This document shows positions 51,922-62,521 of a DNA stretch of 64,000 nt, in pieces (positions within the stretch are counted from its first letter, which is position 1; every line of letters begins with the position of its first letter). The DNA lies in assembly GCA_021399445.1 (NCBI GenBank), contig JAJTUQ010000008.1, forward strand, positions 372,001-436,000, read 5' to 3'. This DNA comes from Xylogone sp. PMI_703. Taxonomy: Eukaryota; Ascomycota; Leotiomycetes. The translations under genes and the position numbers were made by a program. The notes beneath the pieces are model-generated. The model had not been told where the DNA came from, did not search any database, and saw only the letters and a program-made list of their open reading frames with translations.

Positions 51922-54419
51922 GGCCCCAACTAAATCGACACCGAGACTCATTAAATCGACACGCAACAACCGATACCGGCACCACCTCAGGCATCAATGC
52001 GACTCTTGGCCACATACAAATTATTACTGTCGCAAAAGTAGAATAATGATTCAGTGCTATCCTATAATATTATCACTTAAACTGATAATTCAGAAGCCTC
52101 CTCCGGGATTTTTACTTCAATACAATCTTGTGTCTCGTTCAATATCACCTCGTCAGCTAAATTAGCTGACGGCTCCATATAATTGTCTTTCTAGATCGAT
52201 GAGAGTACTCTCATATAACTCCGTTCGCGTACAGTTCCAGGCTCATATTGGTCTTTATGACCGCTTTCAAAGCGTGTTATAGCTAACTGTGTAGTTGAAG
52301 GAGTAATATATAACTGTTCTTTTGGCTGTAGCGATAAGTCTACAGCTGGGGGAGCTGTACTAGGAGGCAATTCGAATGCTGAAGGTAAACGTTTAGTACT
52401 AGAACTAGAGGGTGCTTTCCCCCGATTTAAAGAGCCTTTAGGCCTTCCTTTACCTCGAATTATGAGCGGGTCAAGCACTTGAATTGCCGGAGATAATTGA
52501 GCTGTATCAGGGGATCGATAATATCTCCAGTGTGAATGAATATCTTCAAGCCGAACTGACCCTCCATCTCTAATTCTCTCCCAAATTGTATGGTAACAAG
52601 GGATGCCCATAGAAGCTTGGATCGTACAATCGCATACTGAAGTCGGTGCCCCCTTTTTCGGCAATTTGCTTGCTTCTGAATGAAGCTTCTGTAGCGCATA
52701 ACCATGGATTTGGCCAATCAATTCAGTGAACATTGAAAGATTGATATTATGCTTTGGCCGCAATTGATCTTGAGCTAATGCCTCTGTAATTCCATGCTGT
52801 TGAGCACTCCAAAACAGTTCTAATCGCTCAAATACGTTATTCAAGTCTTTATTAGATCGCTGTAAATATAGCTTCAAAGTGCTATGACAGCCTTCAATAG
52901 GGGAGGTGACTAGAACCCCAAAATGAAGACGTTGGTTAACCCAATATTGCACTAATTTCTCCTTCCAGGGAACAAGCCATGTATTCATCACATAATCAAC
53001 AGCGTTATGATTGAATTTCTTCAATTCAACAAGATTATCAGCATATTGACGCTCACTCGTAGAATTAAAGACATTGACACAGGCTTGTAAGAATGATTTA
53101 AAGTCTGGGTGACGTTCCCAAATCCCATCTTTCCTTTTGGTTGGAGCTGGGAAGTATCGCTTGGTTTTGGCCAATATATTTGTATTAACGTGTTACCGGC
53201 AAAGGATATGGAAAGACCTAAGGAATAATGCATCAATAGCTTTGATCAAAGTTAATTCTCTATCAGTTACAATAGAATATGGCTGCTGAATCTCATGTTG
53301 TTGTATTATCTCTTGGAGCCGACTGAGTGCCTAATTGTATGCTTTTTCGGTTTCATCTGACAGGAAAGTAAGCCCTACTTGAACTACTTTATTCCCTTTT
53401 GTTATAGCGCAAATATTCAGAAGCGGAAGCTTAAATCGGTTGGTTTTATATGTACAATCCATCAATAGAATGTCAGGATTTTGCTTCCAAAGCTCGAGAG
53501 ATTTAGGGTGGATAAACAACAATTGAGTGAGGTTATTTGTAAGATTCATCGAATAGGACGGGTTAAAGCCACGCTCTTCGAGTTTATACCTGAATTATTA
53601 GCATTTAAGCAGAATTTAAACTTGATATAACACTTACAGAAGTAGTTGAATTGGTGTCCTATTCCCTAATTCAGAGGTCCGTATTGATTGACTGATATTT
53701 GCAATGTCAATGCTGGTTAATCGAACGTCAGGGTGATTGATGCGTAGAGTACTGAGGATTTGTGAATTAGGAATACCAGATTTCAACAAGGATTCGACTT
53801 GAATACGAATAGTTGAGTCCAGAGAGCCTATTCTATGCGCTGGATGTGCAATTGGGGCTATAGAAGCCAGATGATTATGGGATCCATTTAAGACCGTCAG
53901 TAACCAATTTCCAGAGATTGCATCTTTAGATGCAACAACTCTCATTTCACATCCACACTTTTTAGTTCCAGTTTTAGAACGCTGTTTACTTGGGTGAACA
54001 GTAGACTTTTTGCCTCTTAAATCATAGCTACCACTACGATCACAATCATACAAAACACGATGTGGTTTAGAACTTCGAATGCGGAAAGCATATCCATTCG
54101 TACAGGCATGCGATTGAATTGCAGCAAAAAGAGTGGAAATGTCAGTATAAACAGCTTCTGGGGGTGGAGGGCCACAGGGAGAAGGCTTAGGAGTTGCCAT
54201 TGCACGTTACTATTAAAGCTTCAATATAATATGAGAACGATAACTATGACAATAATGATTGCAAGTACAGTGGGAGAGGACAATCATAATTGCGGTGAGT
54301 GGAACATTGGAGGGCTCACAGTGTCTTACTAAATTGGGTGTAGTCGCATGGTCCGTGTATGCCGGTATCGGTTGTTGCGTGTCGATTTAATGAGTCTCGG
54401 TGTCGATTTAGTTGGGGCC
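51922..54419 (-). mobile_element. MULE-2, Mutator-like transposon with perfect 60-bp TIRs
   Basis: Arms at 51922-51981 and 54360-54419 are identical complements beginning GGCCCCAACTAAATCGACAC. The interior encodes a MULE transposase on the minus strand. Flanking 9-mers (TTATATCAT and TAGATGTAT) do not match, so either the target duplication decayed or the flanks recombined. The TIR differs from those of MULE-1 and MULE-3, so this is a separate family. Confidence 0.9.
52191..54200 (-). pseudogene. MULE-2 transposase, two tryptophan codons converted to stops
   Basis: Starts MATPKPSPCGPPPPEAVY at 54200. The FAR1-like N-terminus holds CDRSGSY, STVHPSKQ, KKCGCEMRV and GSHNH. An intron at about 53636-53589 (GTAAGT...TTCAG) leads to RGFNPSY and DILLMDCTYKTNRFKLPLL, whose DCTYKTN carries the first catalytic Asp of MULE. 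Next come the SIVTDRELTL block, HFGVLVTSPIEGCHSTLK and the SWIM finger CDCTIQASMGIPCYH. Stops at 53331-53333 (TAG) and 53193-53195 (TAA) stand where MULE-3 has Trp. The C-terminus is basic/Pro-rich and ends at 52191. Apart from the two nonsense codons it appears complete. Confidence 0.88.
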
Positions 54420-54500
54420 TAGATGTATCTCGTTTCGACGTTCTCGTCTCGTTCTCGTGACGACTTTGCTATCCCGTTAGGGCCATCTCGTTACGACCTG

Positions 54501-54537
54501 TAATCGTCGGCTCGCTTAATCGGCCTTCATTTCTAGT
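54501..54537 (+). repeat. Single copy of the foldback-element TIR
   Basis: 37 bp, one mismatch to the left arm at 33755-33791 (TAATCGTCGGCTCG...TTCTAGT). It lies 146 bp upstream of a pogo-type N-terminal fragment in the orientation of an element's left end. Confidence 0.85.
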
Positions 54538-54682
54538 CGTTCCCTCCTAGTCGGTGGAAGCGGTTGCCAATCGGAAGTGGATGCCACACTTTTTTATTCT
54601 CCATGCGATTCGCATACAAAAAATTAATCAATTTCACCGCCCCTCACTCTAACCATATCCTATAACTATTACCATAACAATT

Positions 54683-54845
54683 ACTATGCAACCTCACCTA
54701 AAACACGACTTTCTGAAGCTAAGCAATGGCTTTTGGAGAACCCTGAGGAGCTCCTTACGTGGCAGCTAAGATATTCAAGGTCAATAGAACTACTTTAGCT
54801 AAAGCTAAAAAGCGGGTGTCGGAACACAGGGTCCGATTATAGTAG
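54683..54845 (+). pseudogene. Pogo-type helix-turn-helix fragment
   Basis: Two frames read RLSEAKQWLLENPEEL, then VAAKIFKVNRTTLAKAKKRVSEH, the two halves of a pipsqueak/CENP-B N-terminal domain with a frameshift near 54760. Together with the TIR at 54501 it is the left end of an otherwise lost pogo element. Confidence 0.7.
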
Positions 54846-55059
54846 AATGCAAAGAATTGATTGAATTAATTATCCTACAGTGCAATTACAGTACAATTTA
54901 TCCCCTCGGGCTCCAAACGGTCAAATTGACCAATTTTAGCGTTGTCGCCTTAGGTATCAAAAGCCAGGGGGTAGAACTCCAAAACTAAACAGCAGATCCA
55001 AATGTAAACAATGACCTTAATTTTAGTATTGTACATAGAAATTTAATATTACTGCTACC

Positions 55060-55320
55060 ATGAATATTGTACCGGATACTACAGATTCTGGAACCTTGAG
55101 GCCCAACTTTGCACCTGCTGCAGAAGTTGGGAATGTCTTCACTCCATTGATTTGTCCTGAATTTGCACACCAGATCAATCTCTCTCCACATATGAAACCT
55201 AATGACCCTCTGGGCATATTCATGCTTTTCTTTTCACAAAGATTTGAGGCAATTGCTCATTGGTTTCGAATTACTCCTGAAACATCACACACTTCTGTTT
55301 TCCAGAAGGTAAATGTATAT
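55060..55320 (+). pseudogene. Possible piggyBac-type transposase N-terminal fragment
   Basis: Reads LICPEFAHQINLSPHMKPNDPLGIFMLFFSQRFEAIAHW. The pattern P-x-DPL-x-IF-x-LFF...IA resembles the start of the piggyBac transposase domain. The frame runs into the MULE-3 TIR at 55321. It is a short match, so other origins are possible. Confidence 0.4.
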
Positions 55321-58072
55321 GGGGATGCTTATATCCACTTGGGCGCGTTCTTATTTACACTTGACACGGACCATCGATGGCCCGACACACGAGCGCTTTT
55401 CAGCACAACCGCACCTCGCGATTGCATACAAATTATTACTGCACAAAGAGATTCAGTTATGCAAACCAAACATCCCCCATAGCAATTTAAGCACAAAATA
55501 ATGTATTACTTAATATGGCAAAATTGAAGTTATATCAAGAGATTACTATACAATCTTGAGTCTTTTGAGACTCAACCCCGGCATCTTCTTCCTCGTCCCA
55601 CCCCTCCAAGTCCATCATTCTCTTGTCAGCTAATTTAGCCGTATCTTCAATAGAATCTGTATGGTAAATCGATGAAATACCACGTTGATAGGCTCTTTCT
55701 CTCATAGTCCCAGGCTCGTATGAATCAATTCCAAGCTCCTTGATTCGTTGTTGGCCTACCCTACTAGTCACACGTCCATATCTAGTAGTATAGCTCTCCT
55801 CTACGTGATCACTAAGGGGAGATGACCTTCTTGAGGCTGAAGATTGCATAGCCGGTGGAGCTGAACTAGAAGGTAGTTCGAAAGCAGAGGGTAGCCGTTT
55901 AGTACCAGATATTGTATTAATATCTGGCTTCCGGCCTCTATTGAAAGCTCCTTTAGGCCTGCCTTTGCCTTTCACAACCTGTGGGTTTAGAATAGGCTCT
56001 TGAAATGTTCAATGGCAAGGAGGTACTTCCATTTGGCCTTGTATAATACCAGTGAACATGTATATCCTCAGGAAGAATCACACCGCCATCTCTTTGTCTT
56101 CTCCATATCGTGTGATAACACGGTAAACCAGTGGACTGCGTAATCGTACAATTACACTGTGATAAGGCAATTGATTGATCTTTAGGAAGCTTTGTCTGCT
56201 CAAGTACTATCTTGTTTAGTGCATAGTCATAGACATTGCCTTTAACAGCAGTTAAAAGAGTAATATTTAAGCTGTGTTTTTGACGAAGTTGTTCTTGAGC
56301 TTTAGCTGTAACAATGCCATCATGCTGAGCTTTCCAGAAATATATTAGACGATTAAAGACGTCTCTCAAATCTCCGTTTCCTCGTTGCAAATAAGCTTTC
56401 AGTGTACTATGACAGCCTTCGATGGTTGACGTCACTAACACCCCAAAATGTAACTGTTGATCAACCCAATATCGAACTAGCTTTTCTTTCCATGGGACCA
56501 ACCAAGTGTTTTCAGCATATTGAACCGCTGCATCAGGAAAGGCACGAAAACGAGTGAGGTTTAATGTATAGGCCTCTAAAGTAGGTGAATCTAAAAGAGT
56601 CCTCCATGCTTCAAGGAACTCTTGGAATTGAGGGTGTCTTTTCATGGTACCATTCTCTTTAACTGGCCCCGGAAAGAACCTTTTGGTTCTGGCCAATATG
56701 TTCGTATTGACGTGCCACCGGCAAAGCAAACGACCGGATTCAGGAAAGAATGTATCAATACTATTCATCAGAGCTAATTCTCTATCAGTTACAATAGAAA
56801 TCGGCTCTGGAATAGAGTATTTTTGCATCAACTCTCGCATCCGTGCTAAAGCCCAATCATAAGCATCTTCCTTTTCATTCGCAAGGAACGCCAAACCAAC
56901 TTGAACCACTTTATTCCCACCAGTTATAGCACATATATTCAACAAGGGTAGTCGAAATCGATTAGTCTTATATGTGCAATCATTAATAAGATATCAGGGT
57001 GCTGTTGATATAACGTGATCGCATCCGGATGAACATAGAAAAGGTGAAGTAATTGGTTGTTGGAATCAAGTATATATGACGGATTAAAGCCCTCACGCTG
57101 TAAATGCTCCCTAATCTGTTAGTAAAGAGTCAAAATGGATCATGATTAAACATACAATAACCATTGAATTGGCGCCCAGCCATCTAATTCTTCATTCCTT
57201 GCATGTTGAGTGATATTTGTGATATCACTCCCAGTTATCAGAACTTCAGGGTGCTCCATACGGAGGAAACTCAGGATTTGCGCATTCCGGATTCCAGCTT
57301 TAGCCTTGGGCAATATCAAAGCACGTAGATGGGGATCCAGCGCACCATTCCTGTGTGCTGTATGTGCTATAGCTGATGCAGAGGCATTGTGGTTGTGGGT
57401 GCTCTCTATGACCTGAACTCTCCACCCATCATCCTCCCTTTTTGCTGCCACTCTCATCTTACAACCACACTTCTTGGTAGAACCGTTGCGCTGTTTAGAT
57501 GGATGAACATCTGGGTTCTTACCTCTAGATTGGTATTGCCCTGCTCGATCGCAAGTATAGACGACTCTATTCACTTGCTTATCCCGAACAGCAAATGCAT
57601 AGCCAAACGCCTGAATTGCTACATATAACAATGATAAATCAGAGTAATATGCTTCTGGTGGAGCAGGGCCACATGGAGAAGTAATAGCTGCCATTTGATC
57701 AAGGATATAGTTGAAGTAAAAGGTAATAAGAATTGGTAGTACCAACGAAAATATGAAGGTTTGAAGGAATCCATTGAACTCGTTATATATCTATATACAC
57801 TACACAGAGCTATGTAACTACAGTAACAGTTGCTCACCGCAAATATCACATGTAAACCTTCGATATAAGCTCTAAAAGTGGTGATCTTCGTTATGCAAAT
57901 ATGGTGAACAGTAATCCTAGCATAAATTGTGGTTATGCCTTTATGTACCGATTTTAGGTTATTACTCGAGCTTACTAACAAAAATATATGTGGAGAAGAG
58001 ACGCGTCGAAACGCCGGTACCGGTCTTGTCAAGTGTAAATAAGAACGCGCCCAAGTGGATATAAGCATCCCC
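55321..58072 (-). mobile_element. MULE-3, best preserved Mutator-like transposon
   Basis: The ends read GGGGATGCTTATATCCACTTGGGCGCG at 55321 and, complemented, ending at 58072; the arms match for about 47 bp (to TTGACA). Their middle (ATCCACTTGGGCG.GT) is shared with the MULE-1 TIR, so the two are sister families. No clear target duplication (AATGTATAT and TTTAGATAT). It sits 61 bp upstream of the abfB start codon. Confidence 0.88.
55535..57694 (-). pseudogene. MULE-3 transposase, nearly intact (two one-base frameshifts)
   Basis: Start at 57694 (MAAITSPCGPAPPEAYY). The FAR1-like domain (CDRAGQYQ, KKCGCKMRV, THNHN) is followed by an intron near 57155-57118 (GTATGT...AACAG) and IREHLQREGFNPSY. 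A one-base deletion near 56978-56982 breaks DCTYKTNRF. The long frame 56945-55953 then carries SIVTDRELALM, LCRWHVNTNIL, LVPWKEKLVRYWVDQQLHFGVLVTS and the SWIM finger CNCTITQSTGLPCYH. One extra T near 56004 shifts the C-terminus (55975-55535). All Trp codons mutated to stops in MULE-1 and MULE-2 are intact here. Two small indels are the only defects; if either is an assembly error, this is close to functional. Confidence 0.88.
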
Positions 58073-58133
58073 TTTAGATATTTTCTTGATAAGATTGCTC
58101 GTTCTACTATTCCCCTAACAAAACCCATTAGAA

Positions 58134-58548
58134 ATGTCCTCACGACCGAACCTCCAGCGCGCCTTGGCTCTAGGCCTTGCTGTCACGGGCTCATTTGTTG
58201 CCGCTGGGCCCTGCGACATCTATGCCTCCGGCGGCACGCCATGCATTGCAGCGCACAGCACTACTCGCTCCCACTATAGCGCTTATAGCGGCCCGCTTTA
58301 CCAGGTGAAACGTAGCTCAGATGGTGCTACAACCACTATCGCACCGCTATCTGCTGGTGGGGTTGCTAATGCTGCTACCCAAGACTCTTTTTGTGCTGGT
58401 ACGACTTGCCTGATTACTATTATTTACGACCAGTCTGGTCATGGTAATCACCTCACCGACGCTCCACCTGGAGGCGCTGTGAGGGGCCCGGGACCCAATG
58501 GCTACGATAACTTGGCTAATGCGGCCAGTGCACCTATCTCGCTACCGG
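58134..58548 (+). pseudogene. abfB: alpha-L-arabinofuranosidase B (GH54), 5' fragment
   Basis: The ATG at 58134 starts a signal peptide (MSSRPNLQRALALGLAVTGS). It is followed by GPCDIYASGGTPCIAAHSTTR, YSGPLYQVKR, PLSAGGVANAATQDSFC and IYDQSGHGNHLT, the start of the GH54 catalytic domain. This enzyme removes arabinose side chains from hemicellulose and is secreted. After about 138 of some 500 residues the homology ends at the junction with a mariner fragment (58549). The catalytic acids and the C-terminal arabinose-binding domain are gone. MULE-3 lies directly in the promoter, so it is probably silent as well as truncated. Confidence 0.85.
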
Positions 58549-58801
58549 GTATCAATGAAATGATTGATATGCCGTTCAATTGAGATTTCATTCTCCCATA
58601 TATCTTGCATGGCTGCTTTGAGTTCCTCCAACTTCCACCCACCTAGTGGTTTGCGATTCCTGAGCAATTGCTTAAGGACTTGCCATATATTCTCAATGGG
58701 ATTTAGGTCTGGGGATTGAGGAGGCCAGTCAATTGACTTGATATGACACTCTATTCGAATGCCATTACATAAACCTTTGTTCTTGGCTGTGTCCTTTTTG
58801 C
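58549..58801 (-). pseudogene. Tc1/mariner transposase C-terminal fragment
   Basis: Reads TAKNKGLCNGIRIECHIKSI, then DWPPQSPDLNPIENIWQVLK, LEELKAAMQDIWE and IERHINHFID. PPxSPDLNPIENIW is the signature around the last catalytic acid of Tc1-like (DDE_3) transposases. It is cut on one side by the abfB junction and on the other by the hAT-2 terminus at 58802. No TIR remains. Confidence 0.85.
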
Positions 58802-58983
58802 CAGTGTTGTTAATAATATAAACAATACGTATATTGGCAATATGAACCCTTTGCAATATTATTGTATTGTCAAGTAGTGCATATTATATTACATAATATA
58901 GCAGCCATCGATATTGTATTGTATTGCTAAGCACCCAATATATTGGCAGTGTGACAATATATAAAATATATTGCACGTGACAT

Positions 58984-61165
58984 TCATAATTCAACAGCCA
59001 GCAAAGAAGTATCGTCAGTATGGAAGTCTCGTATTCTAAACCATGACTTCAAGCATTCCAATGCTTCAATTTCATCACTGCCAAGTCGATTTCGACGATC
59101 TGTAATGGTTATCTTTGCCCCAGAGAAGAGTCTTTCCGGCTCAGCTGACATTGCAGGAATTGACAGTATATCTATGGCCATTTTACTTAAATTAGGGTAA
59201 GCTTTTTGCTGTGTCTCCTCTAACCACCATGCAAGGGCGCTTGTGAACCCATAAACTCGCTCAGACTTACAATAACGCTCGTATTCGTCTGTGACAAGTG
59301 CAGGTTGTAGATGTTTGTTCCTCCAATTTAAAAATTCGTTTGTAGTAGTCGACGGACTGTCCGAAAGTGGAAGAGGCGATTCCACAGGTTTGTATTCATT
59401 CCACAGTTTCTCTATTAACTCCTTTGATGAATCAGCCCACTCCTTCTTCCAATTCTCCTGTATGTAATGCCATTTATGCGAAGGATGGAGCACAATAGCT
59501 GCAACATAGGCAGGTGATTCGTCAGTAAGTCGATAATACTTGTCCAATTTTGCCCAACCTGAGTTATACATTGGTGCCATTATGGGATCGTCACTGTGAG
59601 CCTCTTTGCCTGCTTCAAATTGGGCTAATAAAAAGTCCATGGCCAAGAGGACATTGTCAAGGGTTGCAAATGATGACTCAAGGGCCTTGGTCGTCATTTT
59701 TAGCTTCTCTAAAAAGGATTTGATATTCTCAAGGATAGCCCAATCTTCTGGAGAAAGCTGATCTTCAGCGCAGTCTGCTTCCATCCATTTATTGAAATAA
59801 CCGTCAATTGCACTTCTAAGATGCAGTGCTGCTTGTAACATGCTATACCATGAGCTCCACCTTGTGTCATTATCTCGTACAAGTCTGCGATTATAGCTTA
59901 TAGCCATAAACTTTTGGCAGCGCTGGACACTCCTTTGGATGAAAACAACAAAGTTATGAAGCATACCAAGGGGGCCCTTCTTCCGCCATGCCTCAATCTC
60001 TTTTAATGTCACATTATGCATACTATGCTCGTTATCTTCGAGTTTCTCATTATCAGTTACAAAGAGGAAAGCTTTAGCTGCAAGATTGATAATATGGCCT
60101 TGGCATCGAATTCGGTGAAATTTTGGATTATATTGTATGTCATAATGACGCAGAAGGCCTGTAATGTCAGAACTAGCCAAAATGAATAAAATGCGCCAAC
60201 TGACCAAGAGAAAGATATTCCATCATTGTATCATTGTTGCCTGCATTGTCCATTACAAAATATCCCAGTTTGGAAGCAAATCCCCAGTCATCGATTACTT
60301 CCAAAACTGCTGCTGCAAGATGAGATCCATCGTGTTCAGCATCAATGTCTTTCAAGGCTAAGACATGGTGTTCCAATTGGCTATCTTCTGTAATATAGTG
60401 AGCAATTACGCCCAAGATGGCCAAAGAATTGGGAGATGTCCAAAGGTCGCAGCTTATATGAATTTTTGACTTTGCTGACTGGATGCGCTGCTTAACCTTT
60501 TCCTTCTGGTCTTCATACTGTCGCATAATCCACTTCTTGATAGTCACATGTGTATTTGGGAGCCATATATCGACATCGGCATTGAGATAGGTCAAGAATG
60601 CTCGGAACTCTGAGCATTCTACAAGCCGAAATGGGAGAGAACATGCTGTTATAAACCTTACATATAAAACTTCAAGCTGGTCTGGGTTAATTGATTCTCC
60701 TGATTGATCATTAAGCCGACGGCGTTTTCGGGGGTTTTCTTCTGCTGCAACACAAGCCCTTTCAAGAATAGTTCGTATACTTGTGACTTTAGCTGATCGT
60801 GGGGCGCCTTTTGGAAGGCCGTGACCGTTAGGAGGAGGATCTGTAAGGTGCTTGGCTGGTGCTGCAGTTCCACCAGAACAAGAATACGATTTGTCACAAT
60901 GCTTGCAGCGCCACTCTTCTTTTCCGGTCCGTTGATTGTAATATCTCGTCTCTATCTCCTCATCTGGCATGTGAGAGAAGACCCATGATGTTCTTGGCTT
61001 AGCAGAGGAGGTTGTGGAAGCTGTGCGGGGTCGGCACAGAGAGTTTTGGCTCTCTGTTGGATTATGCAACAATTGTAGGCTAGAAATTTCCGAACAATCA
61101 TCTGTTATTGGCGGGCCTTCTTGTGGCGACAGTTGAGCAAAAGGCAGACGTTGTTGAAGCATGGA
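58984..61165 (-). pseudogene. hAT-2 transposase, one frameshift
   Basis: The likely start is 61165 (MLQQRLPFAQLSP), though the frame is open to 61294. The BED zinc finger is WRCKHCDKSYSCSGGT...KHL (about 60915-60850). The catalytic region has ISCDLWTSPNSL (first Asp) and GYFVMDNAGNNDTMM (second). Around 60207-60173 the frame changes. The second frame continues with DIQYNPKFHRIRCQGHIINL, RKKGPLGMLHNFV, RDNDTRWSSW and the dimerisation domain LSIPAMSAEPERLFSGAKI, ending at 58984. GTCAGT and CTAG motifs flank a 33-base segment there, but splicing it does not restore the frame. It is the best preserved hAT in the window and the reference for hAT-1 and hAT-3. Confidence 0.88.
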
Positions 61166-61319
61166 GCTTATCTGTAGTGCAGTATAAATTAAGTGCAGTG
61201 TGGGGTTTGGGAGTGCTGGTAGACGACTCCTATTTTGCTTGTATTTTGAGAATGCTACAACAAGACTATAAATACAACCATTACTACTATACAACTAGAG
61301 ATATATGAAACCGGATATT

Positions 61320-61456
61320 CGAGATTCTCTATGGCTGATACACTATATTAGCCAAAGTGTTAAGATCCCGTATGGCTGATACACTACTGTATCGGCCAAA
61401 GTGTTGAGATCCCGTATGGCTAATACACTGTATCAGCCAAAGTGTCAGAGATGCCG
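61320..61456. repeat. Subterminal tandem repeat of hAT-2, three units of about 43 bp
   Basis: Units read TATGGCTGATACACTA...GTATCGGCCAAAGTGTTGAGATCCC. Within each, GGCTGATACA and TGTATCGGCC face each other as an imperfect hairpin. The position between the start codon and the right terminus fits a transposase-binding or promoter region. Confidence 0.8.
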
Positions 61457-61651
61457 GGGTAGTGGCAGAACCATAATTTTGCCGAAGCACTGCCAAACAA
61501 TATAGACAATATATTGCCAATATGAGCAACCTGATATTGTATTGTCACAATATCACAGCCTGCATACCGTATTGGTACAATATAAGAAAACACATATTAT
61601 ATGGTATATATTGCGGTATATTGTTTTATTGTCATATTATTAACAACACTG

Positions 61652-62521
61652 GTTACCCAAAGCTTCTCATCTCGATAAGCATCCATAGTCCATGCTTGAA
61701 TCGTTGTATGACTTGCTGGAAGGCAGTTATTGATATCAGGGTTAAGGAGGTATAAAAGTTCTCGAAATTCAGGTCGTTCAATCATTCGGAAAGAGACTGA
61801 ACAACAGGCAAACCATCGAACGAAGATTTGCTGAAGCGCAGCTGAATTGATAGAGTCATTGGCAATACGACGACGCTTAGCTTGAGACAGTTCTCCATGC
61901 TGAAAAGCTGTGAGAATATTCAGCTGTTGATTAGCTGCTTTCTGATTTTTTTTTATTGTGCACTTCATGTGTTTTAAGATGGTTTGCGATAACTGTGGTA
62001 CCTCCTGACTCCCTATATTCGCGGGGACAGTATCGACAACGCCAATATATCCATTCCCCTTTATGATATACTGTTTCTGAAGAATCTGGCATATGTTCCC
62101 ATACCAAAGAGGTACGTGGCCTCTTTTTGATAGAGGTATCTGTTATGGAACTCGAAGATTGTATGATTGAAGAAGGAGGTAATGGTGATAGCTCATGATC
62201 CAAAAATGGGTCAGTAGACATATCTAAAGGACTACCAGGTTCTAGTATTGATAACGACACTATATTACTATCAAATTCTTTTCTGTATTCCAAAGCAAGA
62301 TTAAACTCAGTACTTGCATATTTTTTACTAGGATGGCTCAGTCCTAAGGTTGGTCCTAGCTCATATGGTTGGTATAACCGTATTATGACCATACAGAATT
62401 CTCATATCGTATGGTCACCATAATCATATAAGCGATATCGTATTGCGAAATTATGGCGATAACTATTATGGCCATATTATGGCCATACGTATGGTTTATA
62501 TGACGTATGGTTGGCAACACT
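61652..62521 (-). pseudogene. Half of a third hAT element (hAT-3): right terminus and transposase N-terminus
   Basis: The right end is the complement of CAGTGTTGCCAACCATA, ending at 62521, with ATGGCCATA subterminal motifs. From about 62392 the transposase starts, with a BED finger (YWRCRYCPREYRESGGTT...NHLKTH) near 62050-61960. A frame change is followed by IFVRWFACCSVSFRMIERPEF, ASHTTIQAW, AYRDEKLW. It ends abruptly at the hAT-2 terminus (61651). The remaining two thirds are not found on the other side of hAT-2. Confidence 0.8.

Larger units (their letters stand above)
58802..61651 (-). mobile_element. hAT-2 transposon with CAGTGTTG termini
   Basis: Both ends read CAGTGTTGTTAATAATAT inward (58802 and, complemented, 61651). 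The interior encodes a near-complete hAT transposase. The left flank is mariner sequence (CTTTTTGC) while the right flank is the coding region of a different hAT element (GTTACCCA). These 8-mers do not match, so the flanks no longer represent a simple insertion. Confidence 0.9.

Noticed and set aside
60173..60207. A 33-nt intron resolving the hAT-2 frame break
   Set aside because: Too short for a fungal intron, and removing it still leaves the frame off by one.
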